Assembly: GCA_945871545.1 (NCBI GenBank)
Contig: CAMBWJ010000104.1
Coordinates: 1-6,695 of the forward strand
Direction: 5' to 3'
Origin: an uncultured Clostridia bacterium
GTDB lineage: Bacteria > Bacillota_A > Clostridia > Christensenellales > Aristaeellaceae
DNA length: 6,695 bases
The notes under the pieces were generated by a model. The model saw only the letters and a list, made by a program, of their open reading frames with translations, did no database searches and was not told the DNA's origin. Below, piece after piece: positions 1 to 5,457 of the stretch. Positions within the stretch are counted from its first letter, which is position 1. Each line of letters begins with the position of its first letter. Made by a program: the position numbers and the translations under genes.

Positions 1-1593
1 CTGTGCAACCAGCTGGGCGTGTGCTACCGCAACATCGACTCCACCGACTTCACCTTCGAGGTCTACCTCTCCCTGTTCCGATCCAAGAAGTTCCTCAGCG
101 TCGTGTGGAACACGCTGAAGCTGGGCGCGATCAGCGGCCTGTGCTCCACCATCGTGGGCTTCCTGTTTGCCTACGTGGACGTGTACGTCAAGACCAAGAT
201 GCGCGGCATCTTCAAGGTGGTCTCCATGCTGCCCATCGTGTCGCCGCCGTTTGTGCTGTCGCTGTCGATGATCATGATCTTCGGCAAGAAGGGCCTGATC
301 ACATATCACCTGCTGGGCATCAAGAACGCCAACATCTACGGCATGCACGGCATCCTGATCGTTCAGATTCTGACCTTCTTCCCGGTGGTCTACCTGATGA
401 TCAAGGGCCTGCTGAGCAACATCGATCCGTCGCTGGAGGAGTCCTCCCGCAACATGGGGGCGGGCCGCTGGCGCGTGTTCAAGGATGTGACGCTGCCGCT
501 GCTGCTGCCCGGCCTGGGCAACGCCTTCCTGGTCTCCTTCATTGAATCGGTGGCTGACTTCACCAACCCGATCATGATCGGCGGCAACTACGACACCCTG
601 GCCGCCTACATCTACATGCAGATCTCCAACTTCGACACCCGCTCGTCCTCGGGCATGGCGGTGGTGCTGCTGACCATCAGCATGATCCTGTTTGTCGTGG
701 AGAAGTACGTGCTGGAGCGCCGCAGCGTAGCCACGCTGTCGGGCAAGGCCAGCCGCGTGCGCATGCAGATCGAGGATCGCTCCGTGCGCATCCCCACCAC
801 TGCGCTGTGCACCCTGGTGGGCGTCTTCGTCATCGGCATGTATGCCATGGTGCCCGTGGGCGCGTGCTTCAAGCTCTGGGGCAAGGACTTCACGCTGACC
901 CTCAAGCACTTTATAAACGTGCTGGGCCGCGACACCAAGCCCTTCACCGATTCCCTGTACCTGAGCCTGATCGCGGCGATCATCACGTCGATCCTGTCGA
1001 TGATCATCGCCTACCTGATCGTCAAGAAGAAATTCATCGGCAAGCACTTCATGGAATTTGCCACGATGTTCGCCATGGCCGTGCCCGGCACGGTGCTCGG
1101 TATCGCGCTGCTGCGCGGCTACATCACCGGCATCTTCCACTCCGGCTTCATGGTGCTGGTGGGCACAAGCTCGATATTGATCATCGCCTTTGTGGTGCGA
1201 AGTTTGCCCATCGGCACACGATCGGCGGTGGCTGCGCTCAACCAGATTGACAAGTCCATCGAGGAATCCGCCTACGACATGGGCGCGGGCAGCATCAAGG
1301 TGTTCACCTCCGTGACCCTGCCGCTCATCAGCGATTCCTTCTTCTCCAGCCTTGTCAGCACCTTTGCGCGCAGCATCACCGCCACCAGCGCCGTCATCTT
1401 CCTGATCTCCGCGCGCTGGCAGCTGATCACGCCGCAGATCATGACCGTTGTGGACCGCGGCCAGTACAGCGTGGCCTGCGCCTATGCGACCATCATGATG
1501 TTCATCGTCTATGCCGCCATCGCGCTGATGAACATTATCGTCAACTATATGCGGCGCAGCCGTCGCGTGAAGGAAAAGAAGGCAGTCGCCTGA
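1..1593 (+). CDS. ABC transporter permease, fused two-domain FbpB/PhnV type (5' partial)
   Basis: Inner-membrane channel subunit of a binding-protein-dependent ABC importer. The frame is open from base 1 with no convincing start. The first candidate, GTG at 19, has no Shine-Dalgarno site and would remove the N-terminal membrane segment expected in this family, so the gene is cut by the window edge. Two homologous permease halves are visible. Each carries the cytoplasmic EAA loop that docks on the ATPase: the first near 436-513 (EESSRNMGAG, then VTLPLLLPG), the second near 1261-1335 (EESAYDMGAG, then VTLPL). They lie 275 codons apart, as expected when two permease domains are fused in one chain. 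Many hydrophobic segments surround them, and the C-terminus is basic (RRSRRVKEKK). The ATPase gene follows after 19 bases, so the two are co-transcribed. Known relatives move ferric iron, 2-aminoethylphosphonate, thiamine or polyamines. The binding protein is not visible, so I do not assign a substrate. The family call is firm; the substrate is open. Confidence 0.9.
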   Translation: MCNQLGVCYRNIDSTDFTFEVYLSLFRSKKFLSVVWNTLKLGAISGLCSTIVGFLFAYVDVYVKTKMRGIFKVVSMLPIVSPPFVLSLSMIMIFGKKGLITYHLLGIKNANIYGMHGILIVQILTFFPVVYLMIKGLLSNIDPSLEESSRNMGAGRWRVFKDVTLPLLLPGLGNAFLVSFIESVADFTNPIMIGGNYDTLAAYIYMQISNFDTRSSSGMAVVLLTISMILFVVEKYVLERRSVATLSGKASRVRMQIEDRSVRIPTTALCTLVGVFVIGMYAMVPVGACFKLWGKDFTLTLKHFINVLGRDTKPFTDSLYLSLIAAIITSILSMIIAYLIVKKKFIGKHFMEFATMFAMAVPGTVLGIALLRGYITGIFHSGFMVLVGTSSILIIAFVVRSLPIGTRSAVAALNQIDKSIEESAYDMGAGSIKVFTSVTLPLISDSFFSSLVSTFARSITATSAVIFLISARWQLITPQIMTVVDRGQYSVACAYATIMMFIVYAAIALMNIIVNYMRRSRRVKEKKAVA

Positions 1594-1598
1594 ACATG

Positions 1599-1604
1599 AA
1601 GGAG
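1599..1604 (+). promoter_or_regulatory. Shine-Dalgarno site of the ABC ATPase gene
   Basis: AAGGAG lies 8 bases before the ATG at 1613 and overlaps the alternative in-frame GTG at 1604. It therefore decides the start in favour of ATG 1613. Confidence 0.8.
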
Positions 1605-1612
1605 TGTGTCCA

Positions 1613-2692
1613 ATGAGCAATATCAAAAAGGGTGTGCGCCTGGAGGGCGTATCCAAAATATATCTGGACCCCAAGACCAACAAGCCCTTCAAGGCCGTGG
1701 ATTCCATCAACCTGAACATCCAGCCGGGCGAGTTCGTGACCCTGCTGGGCCCCTCCGGCTGCGGCAAGACCACCACGCTGCGCATGATCGCCGGCTTTGA
1801 GTCCCCGGACGAGGGCGAAATTTACCTGGGCGACGAGGCCATCAACGAACTGACCCCCAACAAGCGCGACACGGCCATGGTGTTCCAGAGCTACGCGCTG
1901 TTCCCCCACATGAATATCTTCGACAACGTGGCCTACGGCCTGAAGCTGCGCAAGATTCCCAGGGCGGAGATCCGCACGCGGGTGTTCGACATGCTCAAGC
2001 TCGTGGGTCTGGAGGGCATGGAGAACCGCTTCACCAACCAGCTCTCCGGCGGCCAGCAGCAGCGCGTGGCGCTGGCCCGCGCGCTGATCGTGGAGCCGGG
2101 TGTACTGCTCTTCGACGAGCCGCTGTCCAACCTGGACGCCAAGCTGCGCGTGTACATGCGCACCGAGATCCGCCGCATCCAGCAGCAGTTCGGCATCACC
2201 GCCGTCTATGTCACCCACGACCAGTCCGAGGCCATGTCCATCTCCGACCAGATCATCATCATGAACAAGGGCGTCATCGCCCAGATGGGCACGCCCCAGG
2301 AGATCTATTACAGCCCGGCCAGCGAGTTCGTGGCGGACTTCATCGGCGAGGCCAACTTCCTGAAGGTGCAGGTGGATGGCACGGAGGGCGACGTGGTCAA
2401 CGTCAGCCTGAACGGCGTCCGCTTCCCGGTCAAGCGCCCCGCAGGCGCGGTGGCGAAGGGCGAGGAGCACACGCTGATGCTGCGCCCCGAGGGCATTCGC
2501 GTCAGCGAAACCGGCATCCTGCCCTGCAAGGTCGTGCTGTCCTGCTTCATGGGCTCCTACCAGAACTACCACGTGATGGTGGGCGATACCCTGGTGCGCA
2601 TCACCGACAACCACCCGGTTGGCCGCCGCATCTTTAACGTGGGCGAGGAGGCCTACCTCGACTTCAGCCCCGTGGATACCCATCTGATGTAA
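1613..2692 (+). CDS. ABC transporter ATP-binding protein, FbpC/PotA-like
   Basis: ATPase subunit of 359 residues that powers the permease encoded just upstream. All nucleotide-binding motifs are intact: Walker A GPSGCGKT at residues 46-53, Q-loop Gln92 in VFQSYALFPH, signature LSGGQ at 144-148, Walker B VLLFDE at 164-169, D-loop near SNLDAK at 172-177, and switch His202 in VTHDQSEAMS. The region from about 235 to 359 is the C-terminal TOBE-type regulatory or substrate-related domain of the CUT1/MOI/Fbp importers. Total length is normal for this class. The ATG at 1613 is chosen because AAGGAG at 1599-1604 sits 8 bases upstream. An in-frame GTG at 1604 overlaps that site and is unlikely. The motifs do not separate iron, phosphonate, polyamine or sugar importers. 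The fused permease next door favours the iron/phosphonate-like group (inference). Confidence 0.95.
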   Translation: MSNIKKGVRLEGVSKIYLDPKTNKPFKAVDSINLNIQPGEFVTLLGPSGCGKTTTLRMIAGFESPDEGEIYLGDEAINELTPNKRDTAMVFQSYALFPHMNIFDNVAYGLKLRKIPRAEIRTRVFDMLKLVGLEGMENRFTNQLSGGQQQRVALARALIVEPGVLLFDEPLSNLDAKLRVYMRTEIRRIQQQFGITAVYVTHDQSEAMSISDQIIIMNKGVIAQMGTPQEIYYSPASEFVADFIGEANFLKVQVDGTEGDVVNVSLNGVRFPVKRPAGAVAKGEEHTLMLRPEGIRVSETGILPCKVVLSCFMGSYQNYHVMVGDTLVRITDNHPVGRRIFNVGEEAYLDFSPVDTHLM

Positions 2693-2701
2693 ATCGAAAT
2701 G

Positions 2702-2745
2702 AAAGGGCGCGCCTCTCCGATCGAGGAGTGCGCCCTTTGCTTTCT
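2702..2745 (+). terminator. Rho-independent terminator closing the ABC operon
   Basis: AAAGGGCGC (2702-2710) pairs perfectly over 9 bp with GCGCCCTTT (2730-2738). Further pairing is possible inside the loop (CCTC with GAGG). A T-rich but interrupted tail (TTTGCTTTCT) follows. It starts 10 bases after the ATPase stop codon, the expected place for the end of the permease-ATPase transcript. The interrupted T tract makes it weaker than a textbook terminator. Confidence 0.75.
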
Positions 2746-2785
2746 CTGTGGGGCTTCATCACCCGCAAGAATGCCGTACCGATTG

Positions 2786-2794
2786 AAAAGGAGG
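2786..2794 (+). promoter_or_regulatory. Strong Shine-Dalgarno site of the ankyrin-like gene
   Basis: AAAAGGAGG lies 10 bases upstream of the ATG at 2805. An in-frame TGA at 2784-2786 rules out any longer reading frame. The nearer ATG at 2798 is in another frame. Confidence 0.75.
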
Positions 2795-2804
2795 CGCATG
2801 TGCA

Positions 2805-3479
2805 ATGCACGACAAGGCCCAACGCATATTGGAAGGGATGCTCCAGCTTCCGCCCGATCTGGCCGGACTGCGTGCGCTTCTGGAAGGTGAGAAGCCAACT
2901 TCTGAGGAGCTGGCAATGACTGCCAATCAGTTTATGGAAATTGGCTGCTGGCGGGAGGTGGACGAATTTGCCTATGCGCATGGCAGACAGCCCGAGCCTG
3001 CGGAGCTGCACAGCCCGTACATCCCCAGCATGATGCAGCTCCTGCTGGAGTATGGCATGAATCCGAATCTGGTGATTGACGGTGACAATGTCATGCAATG
3101 GATGGGCTTTGTCGATTTCCCATACGTCTCGGCGGACACAATGCGCCTGTTTATGGAGCATGGTGGAGATGTGGATCTCATAATCGACGGTGATACGATG
3201 TTTATGGGAATATATTATGACATCGTGTTCGGAGCCTTTGAGCAGGAGGACCGGCAGTTCTATGACTGCCTTGTACATCTGTGGCTTGTGCTCATCGGTT
3301 ACGGCGGCAGGATTCCCGGGAACGAATGCCCGCTGAATATGAAAGACGGCAAAGCTCCGGAGATTTTCAGGCAGCATGAGCGCTTCGATTGGGAGATCGA
3401 ACGCACATCAGCGGTAGAGGCAGGTTGGATTATGCACATCCTTGACCGGGAAACTGGAGAGGAAGTCGCCGAGCTTTGA
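2805..3479 (+). CDS. Hypothetical acidic protein with degenerate ankyrin-like repeats
   Basis: Protein of 224 residues that I cannot assign to a named family. It has no signal peptide or membrane segment, so it is probably cytoplasmic. Repeated helix-plus-glycine units resemble decayed ankyrin repeats: VDEFAYAHGRQPEP (52-65), MQLLLEYGMNPN (77-88), MRLFMEHGGDVD (113-124) and LVHLWLVLIGYGGRIP (156-171). The second and third are followed by near-identical LVIDGDNVM (89-97) and LIIDGDTMF (125-133), so they look like a tandem duplication of a unit of about 36 residues. The C-terminus (about 193-224) is charged and ends in DRETGEEVAEL. The start is fixed by AAAAGGAGG and an in-frame upstream stop. 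Sampled lines run at about 40-47 % GC against 58-70 % for the neighbours, which suggests foreign origin or relaxed codon selection. Ankyrin-type folds usually bind other proteins; the partner is unknown and no neighbour gives a clue. The gene stands alone between the ABC terminator and a repeat-rich spacer. Confidence 0.75.
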   Translation: MHDKAQRILEGMLQLPPDLAGLRALLEGEKPTSEELAMTANQFMEIGCWREVDEFAYAHGRQPEPAELHSPYIPSMMQLLLEYGMNPNLVIDGDNVMQWMGFVDFPYVSADTMRLFMEHGGDVDLIIDGDTMFMGIYYDIVFGAFEQEDRQFYDCLVHLWLVLIGYGGRIPGNECPLNMKDGKAPEIFRQHERFDWEIERTSAVEAGWIMHILDRETGEEVAEL

Positions 3480-3547
3480 TGCAGGGACATCCATTGCGCC
3501 GCTTGAATATACCTCGCCCACACCGGAATGCCGCTTGTTACCCCACT

Positions 3548-3578
3548 CCCGTAGAGCGGGATGCCCACATCCCGCCGC
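3548..3578. repeat. REP-like palindromic element, copy 1
   Basis: A 31-base element identical to the copy at 3613-3643 except for one base (A at 3555 against G at 3620). Its core, 3556-3575, is a perfect 8-bp inverted repeat, GCGGGATG and CATCCCGC, with a 4-base CCCA loop. The hairpin has no T tract on either side, so it is not a standard terminator. The shape and intergenic, convergent location fit a repetitive extragenic palindrome. Genome-wide copy number cannot be seen here. Confidence 0.75.
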
Positions 3579-3586
3579 GTACCCTG

Positions 3587-3615
3587 CCCCATAGGTCTGG
3601 ATGCCGTCCTTCCCC
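3587..3615. repeat. Decayed third copy of the REP-like element
   Basis: This segment keeps the left half of the element (CCCC, TAGG and GGATGCC at the right spacing) and a trailing TCCCC. The palindrome's right arm is lost. It touches the start of copy 2 by a few bases. I read it as a degenerate relic between the two good copies; chance similarity in GC-rich sequence is possible. Confidence 0.4.
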
Positions 3616-3643
3616 GTAGGGCGGGATGCCCACATCCCGCCGC
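3613..3643. repeat. REP-like palindromic element, copy 2
   Basis: Second 31-base copy, starting 65 bases after the first and in the same orientation, with 30 of 31 bases identical. The palindrome core is 3621-3640. Here a flanking G and C extend the stem to 9 bp (3620-3641), whereas copy 1 has an A-C mismatch at that position. Copy 2 is therefore the more intact hairpin. Confidence 0.75.
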
Positions 3644-3684
3644 TCCCAGCCCCTATATCCCCCAAACCCCTTTTTCACAAGCAA

Positions 3685-3716
3685 AAGGCCTGCCCCGATT
3701 CGTCGGGACAGGCCTT
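3685..3716 (-). terminator. Terminator of ppa
   Basis: A 14-bp stem with a 4-base loop lies 13 bases past the ppa stop codon. Read on the minus strand, AAGGCCTG-T-CCCGA pairs with TCGGG-G-CAGGCCTT around a CGAA loop, and the internal T-G is a wobble pair. On the plus strand the same position is a C-A mismatch. The stem is thus better on the minus strand, which agrees with the orientation of ppa. The tail after the stem, TTGCTTGTG, is only modestly T-rich. The element may also act weakly on transcripts from the other side. Confidence 0.8.
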
Positions 3717-3729
3717 GATTGCAGCGTTC

Positions 3730-4263
3730 TCAGCGGCAGAATTCGTCAATGTAGCGGTTGTAGCACTTCTGGATGACCTGCTTGGCCTCCTCGGGGCCGA
3801 ACACGCCCACGATTTCGGTGTCCTTGCCGGCCTCCAGACCCTTGTAGACGTTAAAGAAGTGGCTGATCTCGTCGGCGATGTGGGAGGGCAGCTCGGATAC
3901 GTCGTGGTAGCTGTTGTTAACCGGGTCGCCGAAGGGCACGGCCAGGATCTTCTCGTCCATCGCATCGCCGTCGCGCATGGCGAAGTAGCCGATGGGGTAC
4001 ACGCGCACCAGACTCATCGGGCGGATGGCCTCGCTGCACAGCACCAGCACGTCCAGGGGATCCTGGTCGTCGGCGTAGGTGCGCGGGATGAAGCCGTAGT
4101 TCGCCGGATAGTGGGTGGAGGTGTAGAGGATGCGGTCCAGCCGCAGCATGCCGGTCTCCTTGTCCATCTCATACTTGTTCTTCGAGCCCTTTTCGATCTC
4201 GATGACCGCCAGGAAGTCCTCGGTGCTCATGCGGTTGGGCTTAATATCGTGCCAAAGATTCAT
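3730..4263 (-). CDS. ppa: Inorganic pyrophosphatase, family I
   Basis: Soluble cytoplasmic enzyme of 177 residues that hydrolyses pyrophosphate to two phosphates, using Mg2+, and so pulls biosynthetic reactions forward. Length matches the bacterial family I enzyme (about 175). By alignment from memory with the E. coli enzyme, active-site residues are present: Glu22, Lys30, Glu32, Arg44, Tyr52, Tyr56, Asp66, Asp68, Asp71, Asp98, Asp103, Lys105, Tyr140 and Lys141. The metal-binding signature reads DQDPLDV at 66-72, with Gln where E. coli has Gly. The start is set at the ATG at 4263 (MNLWHDIKP). A longer frame from 4299 begins inside the -10 box of the gene's own promoter and so cannot be the usual start. 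A G6 tract 7 bases upstream serves as a non-canonical ribosome site. The gene lies 72 bases downstream of lplA on the same strand and ends in a clear hairpin. Confidence 0.95.
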   Translation of the reverse strand: MNLWHDIKPNRMSTEDFLAVIEIEKGSKNKYEMDKETGMLRLDRILYTSTHYPANYGFIPRTYADDQDPLDVLVLCSEAIRPMSLVRVYPIGYFAMRDGDAMDEKILAVPFGDPVNNSYHDVSELPSHIADEISHFFNVYKGLEAGKDTEIVGVFGPEEAKQVIQKCYNRYIDEFCR

Positions 4264-4270
4264 TTGTATT

Positions 4271-4276
4271 CCCCCC
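4271..4276 (-). promoter_or_regulatory. Unusual all-G ribosome binding site of ppa
   Basis: Six G residues lie 7 bases upstream of the ATG at 4263. There is no A in the tract, so pairing to the anti-Shine-Dalgarno sequence needs a G-U wobble in place of the usual A-U pair. The other plus- and minus-strand genes here use AAGGAG-, GGAGGG- or AGAGGAG-type sites. Confidence 0.55.
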
Positions 4277-4297
4277 AAGTCAATGCATTCCGCAACC

Positions 4298-4327
4298 ATT
4301 ATACTCCCGATTTGTGCTGAAATGCAA
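4298..4327 (-). promoter_or_regulatory. Probable sigma-A promoter of ppa
   Basis: On the minus strand a perfect TATAAT (4298-4303) lies 18 bases after TTGCAT (4322-4327). The -35 matches consensus only in its first three bases and the spacer is one base long. The predicted start near 4291 leaves a leader of about 28 bases before the ATG at 4263. This lets ppa be expressed separately from lplA. Confidence 0.6.
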
Positions 4328-4335
4328 CGGTAAAT

Positions 4336-5307
4336 TTACAGATTCTGCGCGGCGATGAAGTCCGCCAGCTGGTGCAGCTGCTCCTTTTCGGAATCCCGCA
4401 GGGCTGCGGCCAGGGGCGCGGAGCCGAAGGCCACGCCCAGCAGGCGGCTGCGGATCTCGTCGGCCAGGTCGGCGTCCATCGCGTCGGAGTAGACCGAGAT
4501 CTCGTCCACGCGGCTCTGGCGCAGGGTCAGAAGCAGCTGCACGTTGCCCCAGGGGAAGCGGTTCTCGATCTCCAGATCGAAGCGCGGGGTCTTGCCCAGC
4601 CGCCATTCCTCGGAGCGCTGCTTCTCCACGTAGGGCGCGATGGCCGCTTCGTCGAAGTTTTCGGTCTGAAGCTCGATGTACGGGCCGTAGGTCTCGCCGA
4701 AGGCGATCTTCAGCGCCTCCAGCATCTGATCCCGCTTGAGTCCCGGCACGAACTGGCTCAGGTTGCACACGCGGCTGCGCACGGACTTCGCGCCCTTCGC
4801 CTGGAGCTTGCGGGGATCCACGTTCAGGTAGTTCTGCAGCCGGGTCAGATCCGCGTCGATCAGCAGCGTGCCATGATGCTGGCGCACGCATCCCCGGCTG
4901 CAGAAGGCGTTGCCGGAGAACTTGCGCCCGTCGGCCAGCAGGTCGTTGCGCCCGGAGAACTCGCAGGGGATGCCCAGCGCGCGCACTGCGTCCAGGATCA
5001 TGCCCAGCTGCTTTTGCAGATCATAGCGCTTTTCCCCGGCAATGAAGGAAAAGTTCAGGTTGCCCTCGTCGTGGAACACCGCGCCGCCGCCGCTGATGCG
5101 CCGCACCAGCTGCACGCCGTCGCGATCCATGGCGCTCAGGTTGCACTCTGCCCAGGGGTTCTGGCCCCGACCGATGATGACCGCGTTGCGGTTGATGTAG
5201 AAGTAGAGCATCATGTCATCCTCGCCGATGTGGTCGAGGAAGTATTCGTCAACGCCCAAATTGCGCCAGCCGTCGGGCGATGTGGAGACATAGAGCAGAT
5301 TTGCCAC
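4336..5307 (-). CDS. lplA: Lipoate--protein ligase A
   Basis: Cytoplasmic enzyme of 323 residues that activates free lipoate with ATP to lipoyl-AMP, releasing pyrophosphate, and transfers the lipoyl group to a lysine of acceptor proteins such as GcvH or 2-oxoacid dehydrogenase E2. Hallmarks are clear: NLGVDEYFL near 16-24, the lipoate/ATP loop RRISGGGAVFHDEGNLNFS at 69-87, GRNDLLADGRKFSGNAF at 119-135 with the expected catalytic Lys129, HHGTLLIDADL at 144-154, and KSVRSRVCNL at 174-183. The C-terminal accessory domain (about 230-323) starts with EEWRLGKTPRF. Full length for the bacterial two-domain form. I choose the GTG at 5307 because GGAGGG lies 7 bases upstream and the product then begins ANLLYVSTSPDG, as relatives do. 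An ATG at 5334 would add nine residues but coincides with the predicted transcription start. No lipoate biosynthesis or acceptor gene is visible, so a scavenging role is inferred from the family only. Confidence 0.95.
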   Translation of the reverse strand: MANLLYVSTSPDGWRNLGVDEYFLDHIGEDDMMLYFYINRNAVIIGRGQNPWAECNLSAMDRDGVQLVRRISGGGAVFHDEGNLNFSFIAGEKRYDLQKQLGMILDAVRALGIPCEFSGRNDLLADGRKFSGNAFCSRGCVRQHHGTLLIDADLTRLQNYLNVDPRKLQAKGAKSVRSRVCNLSQFVPGLKRDQMLEALKIAFGETYGPYIELQTENFDEAAIAPYVEKQRSEEWRLGKTPRFDLEIENRFPWGNVQLLLTLRQSRVDEISVYSDAMDADLADEIRSRLLGVAFGSAPLAAALRDSEKEQLHQLADFIAAQNL

Positions 5308-5314
5308 AGTCAGT

Positions 5315-5320
5315 CCCTCC
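5315..5320 (-). promoter_or_regulatory. Shine-Dalgarno site supporting the GTG start of lplA
   Basis: On the minus strand GGAGGG lies 7 bases upstream of the GTG at 5305-5307. The alternative ATG at 5332-5334 has AGGAGA directly against it, which is too close for normal initiation. Confidence 0.65.
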
Positions 5321-5340
5321 GAAAAGGTAATCATTCTCCT

Positions 5341-5369
5341 ATTATAGCCATGAAGCGGGACTCGGGCAA
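5341..5369 (-). promoter_or_regulatory. Sigma-A promoter of lplA
   Basis: On the minus strand TTGCCC (5364-5369), a 17-base spacer and a perfect TATAAT (5341-5346). The predicted transcription start is about 5333-5335. That gives a leader of about 27 bases for the GTG start, or almost none for the ATG at 5334. Confidence 0.7.
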
Positions 5370-5421
5370 TGATTTTTCCCAAGCTTTCGCGAAATGCAGG
5401 CAATTCTTCACATGCCGGTGC

Positions 5422-5427
5422 TACAAT
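5422..5427 (+). promoter_or_regulatory. Possible -10 box for the MFS transporter gene
   Basis: TACAAT lies 30 bases upstream of the MFS start codon in the divergent spacer with lplA. No good -35 hexamer is found 16-18 bases upstream. TTCACA at 5407-5412 is only 9 bases away and too close. If real, it may need an activator or be weak. Confidence 0.3.
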
Positions 5428-5443
5428 ACCGCGGGATTTCAAA

Positions 5444-5450
5444 AGAGGAG
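5444..5450 (+). promoter_or_regulatory. Shine-Dalgarno site of the MFS gene
   Basis: AGAGGAG lies 7 bases before the ATG at 5458. It fixes the start against a much longer upstream open frame that runs back through lplA. Confidence 0.75.
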
Positions 5451-5457
5451 TATTCCC

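Larger units (their letters stand above)
3480..3729. other. Gene-free spacer with REP-like elements
   Basis: A 250-base stretch between the convergent ankyrin-like gene and ppa. Bases 3480-3547 hold nothing I can name. Bases 3548-3643 hold two good copies and one decayed copy of a palindromic repeat, and 3685-3716 is the ppa terminator. No open frame here has a ribosome binding site or recognisable protein content. Confidence 0.6.

Noticed and set aside
3..545. Plus-strand open frame overlapping the permease
   Set aside because: It is an out-of-frame reading of the permease gene, rich in Arg, His and Gly, with no motif and no ribosome site.
1541..2683. Minus-strand open frame of 380 codons
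   Set aside because: It lies antisense to the intact ABC ATPase gene and its product is rich in His, Ala, Val and Asp, as antisense frames of GC-rich genes are. It has no family motif.
3548..3643. CRISPR array
   Set aside because: Only two good copies, one mismatch, a spacer of 34 bases that itself holds a decayed copy, and no cas genes. The strong self-palindrome fits REP-like elements better.
3601..4320. Plus-strand open frame of 239 codons
   Set aside because: It overlaps ppa antisense across its whole length and begins within the repeat spacer without a ribosome site.
4372..5457. Plus-strand open frame upstream of and continuous with the MFS gene
   Set aside because: It is the antisense shadow of lplA. 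The real MFS start at 5458 has its own ribosome site and opens with a proper membrane segment.
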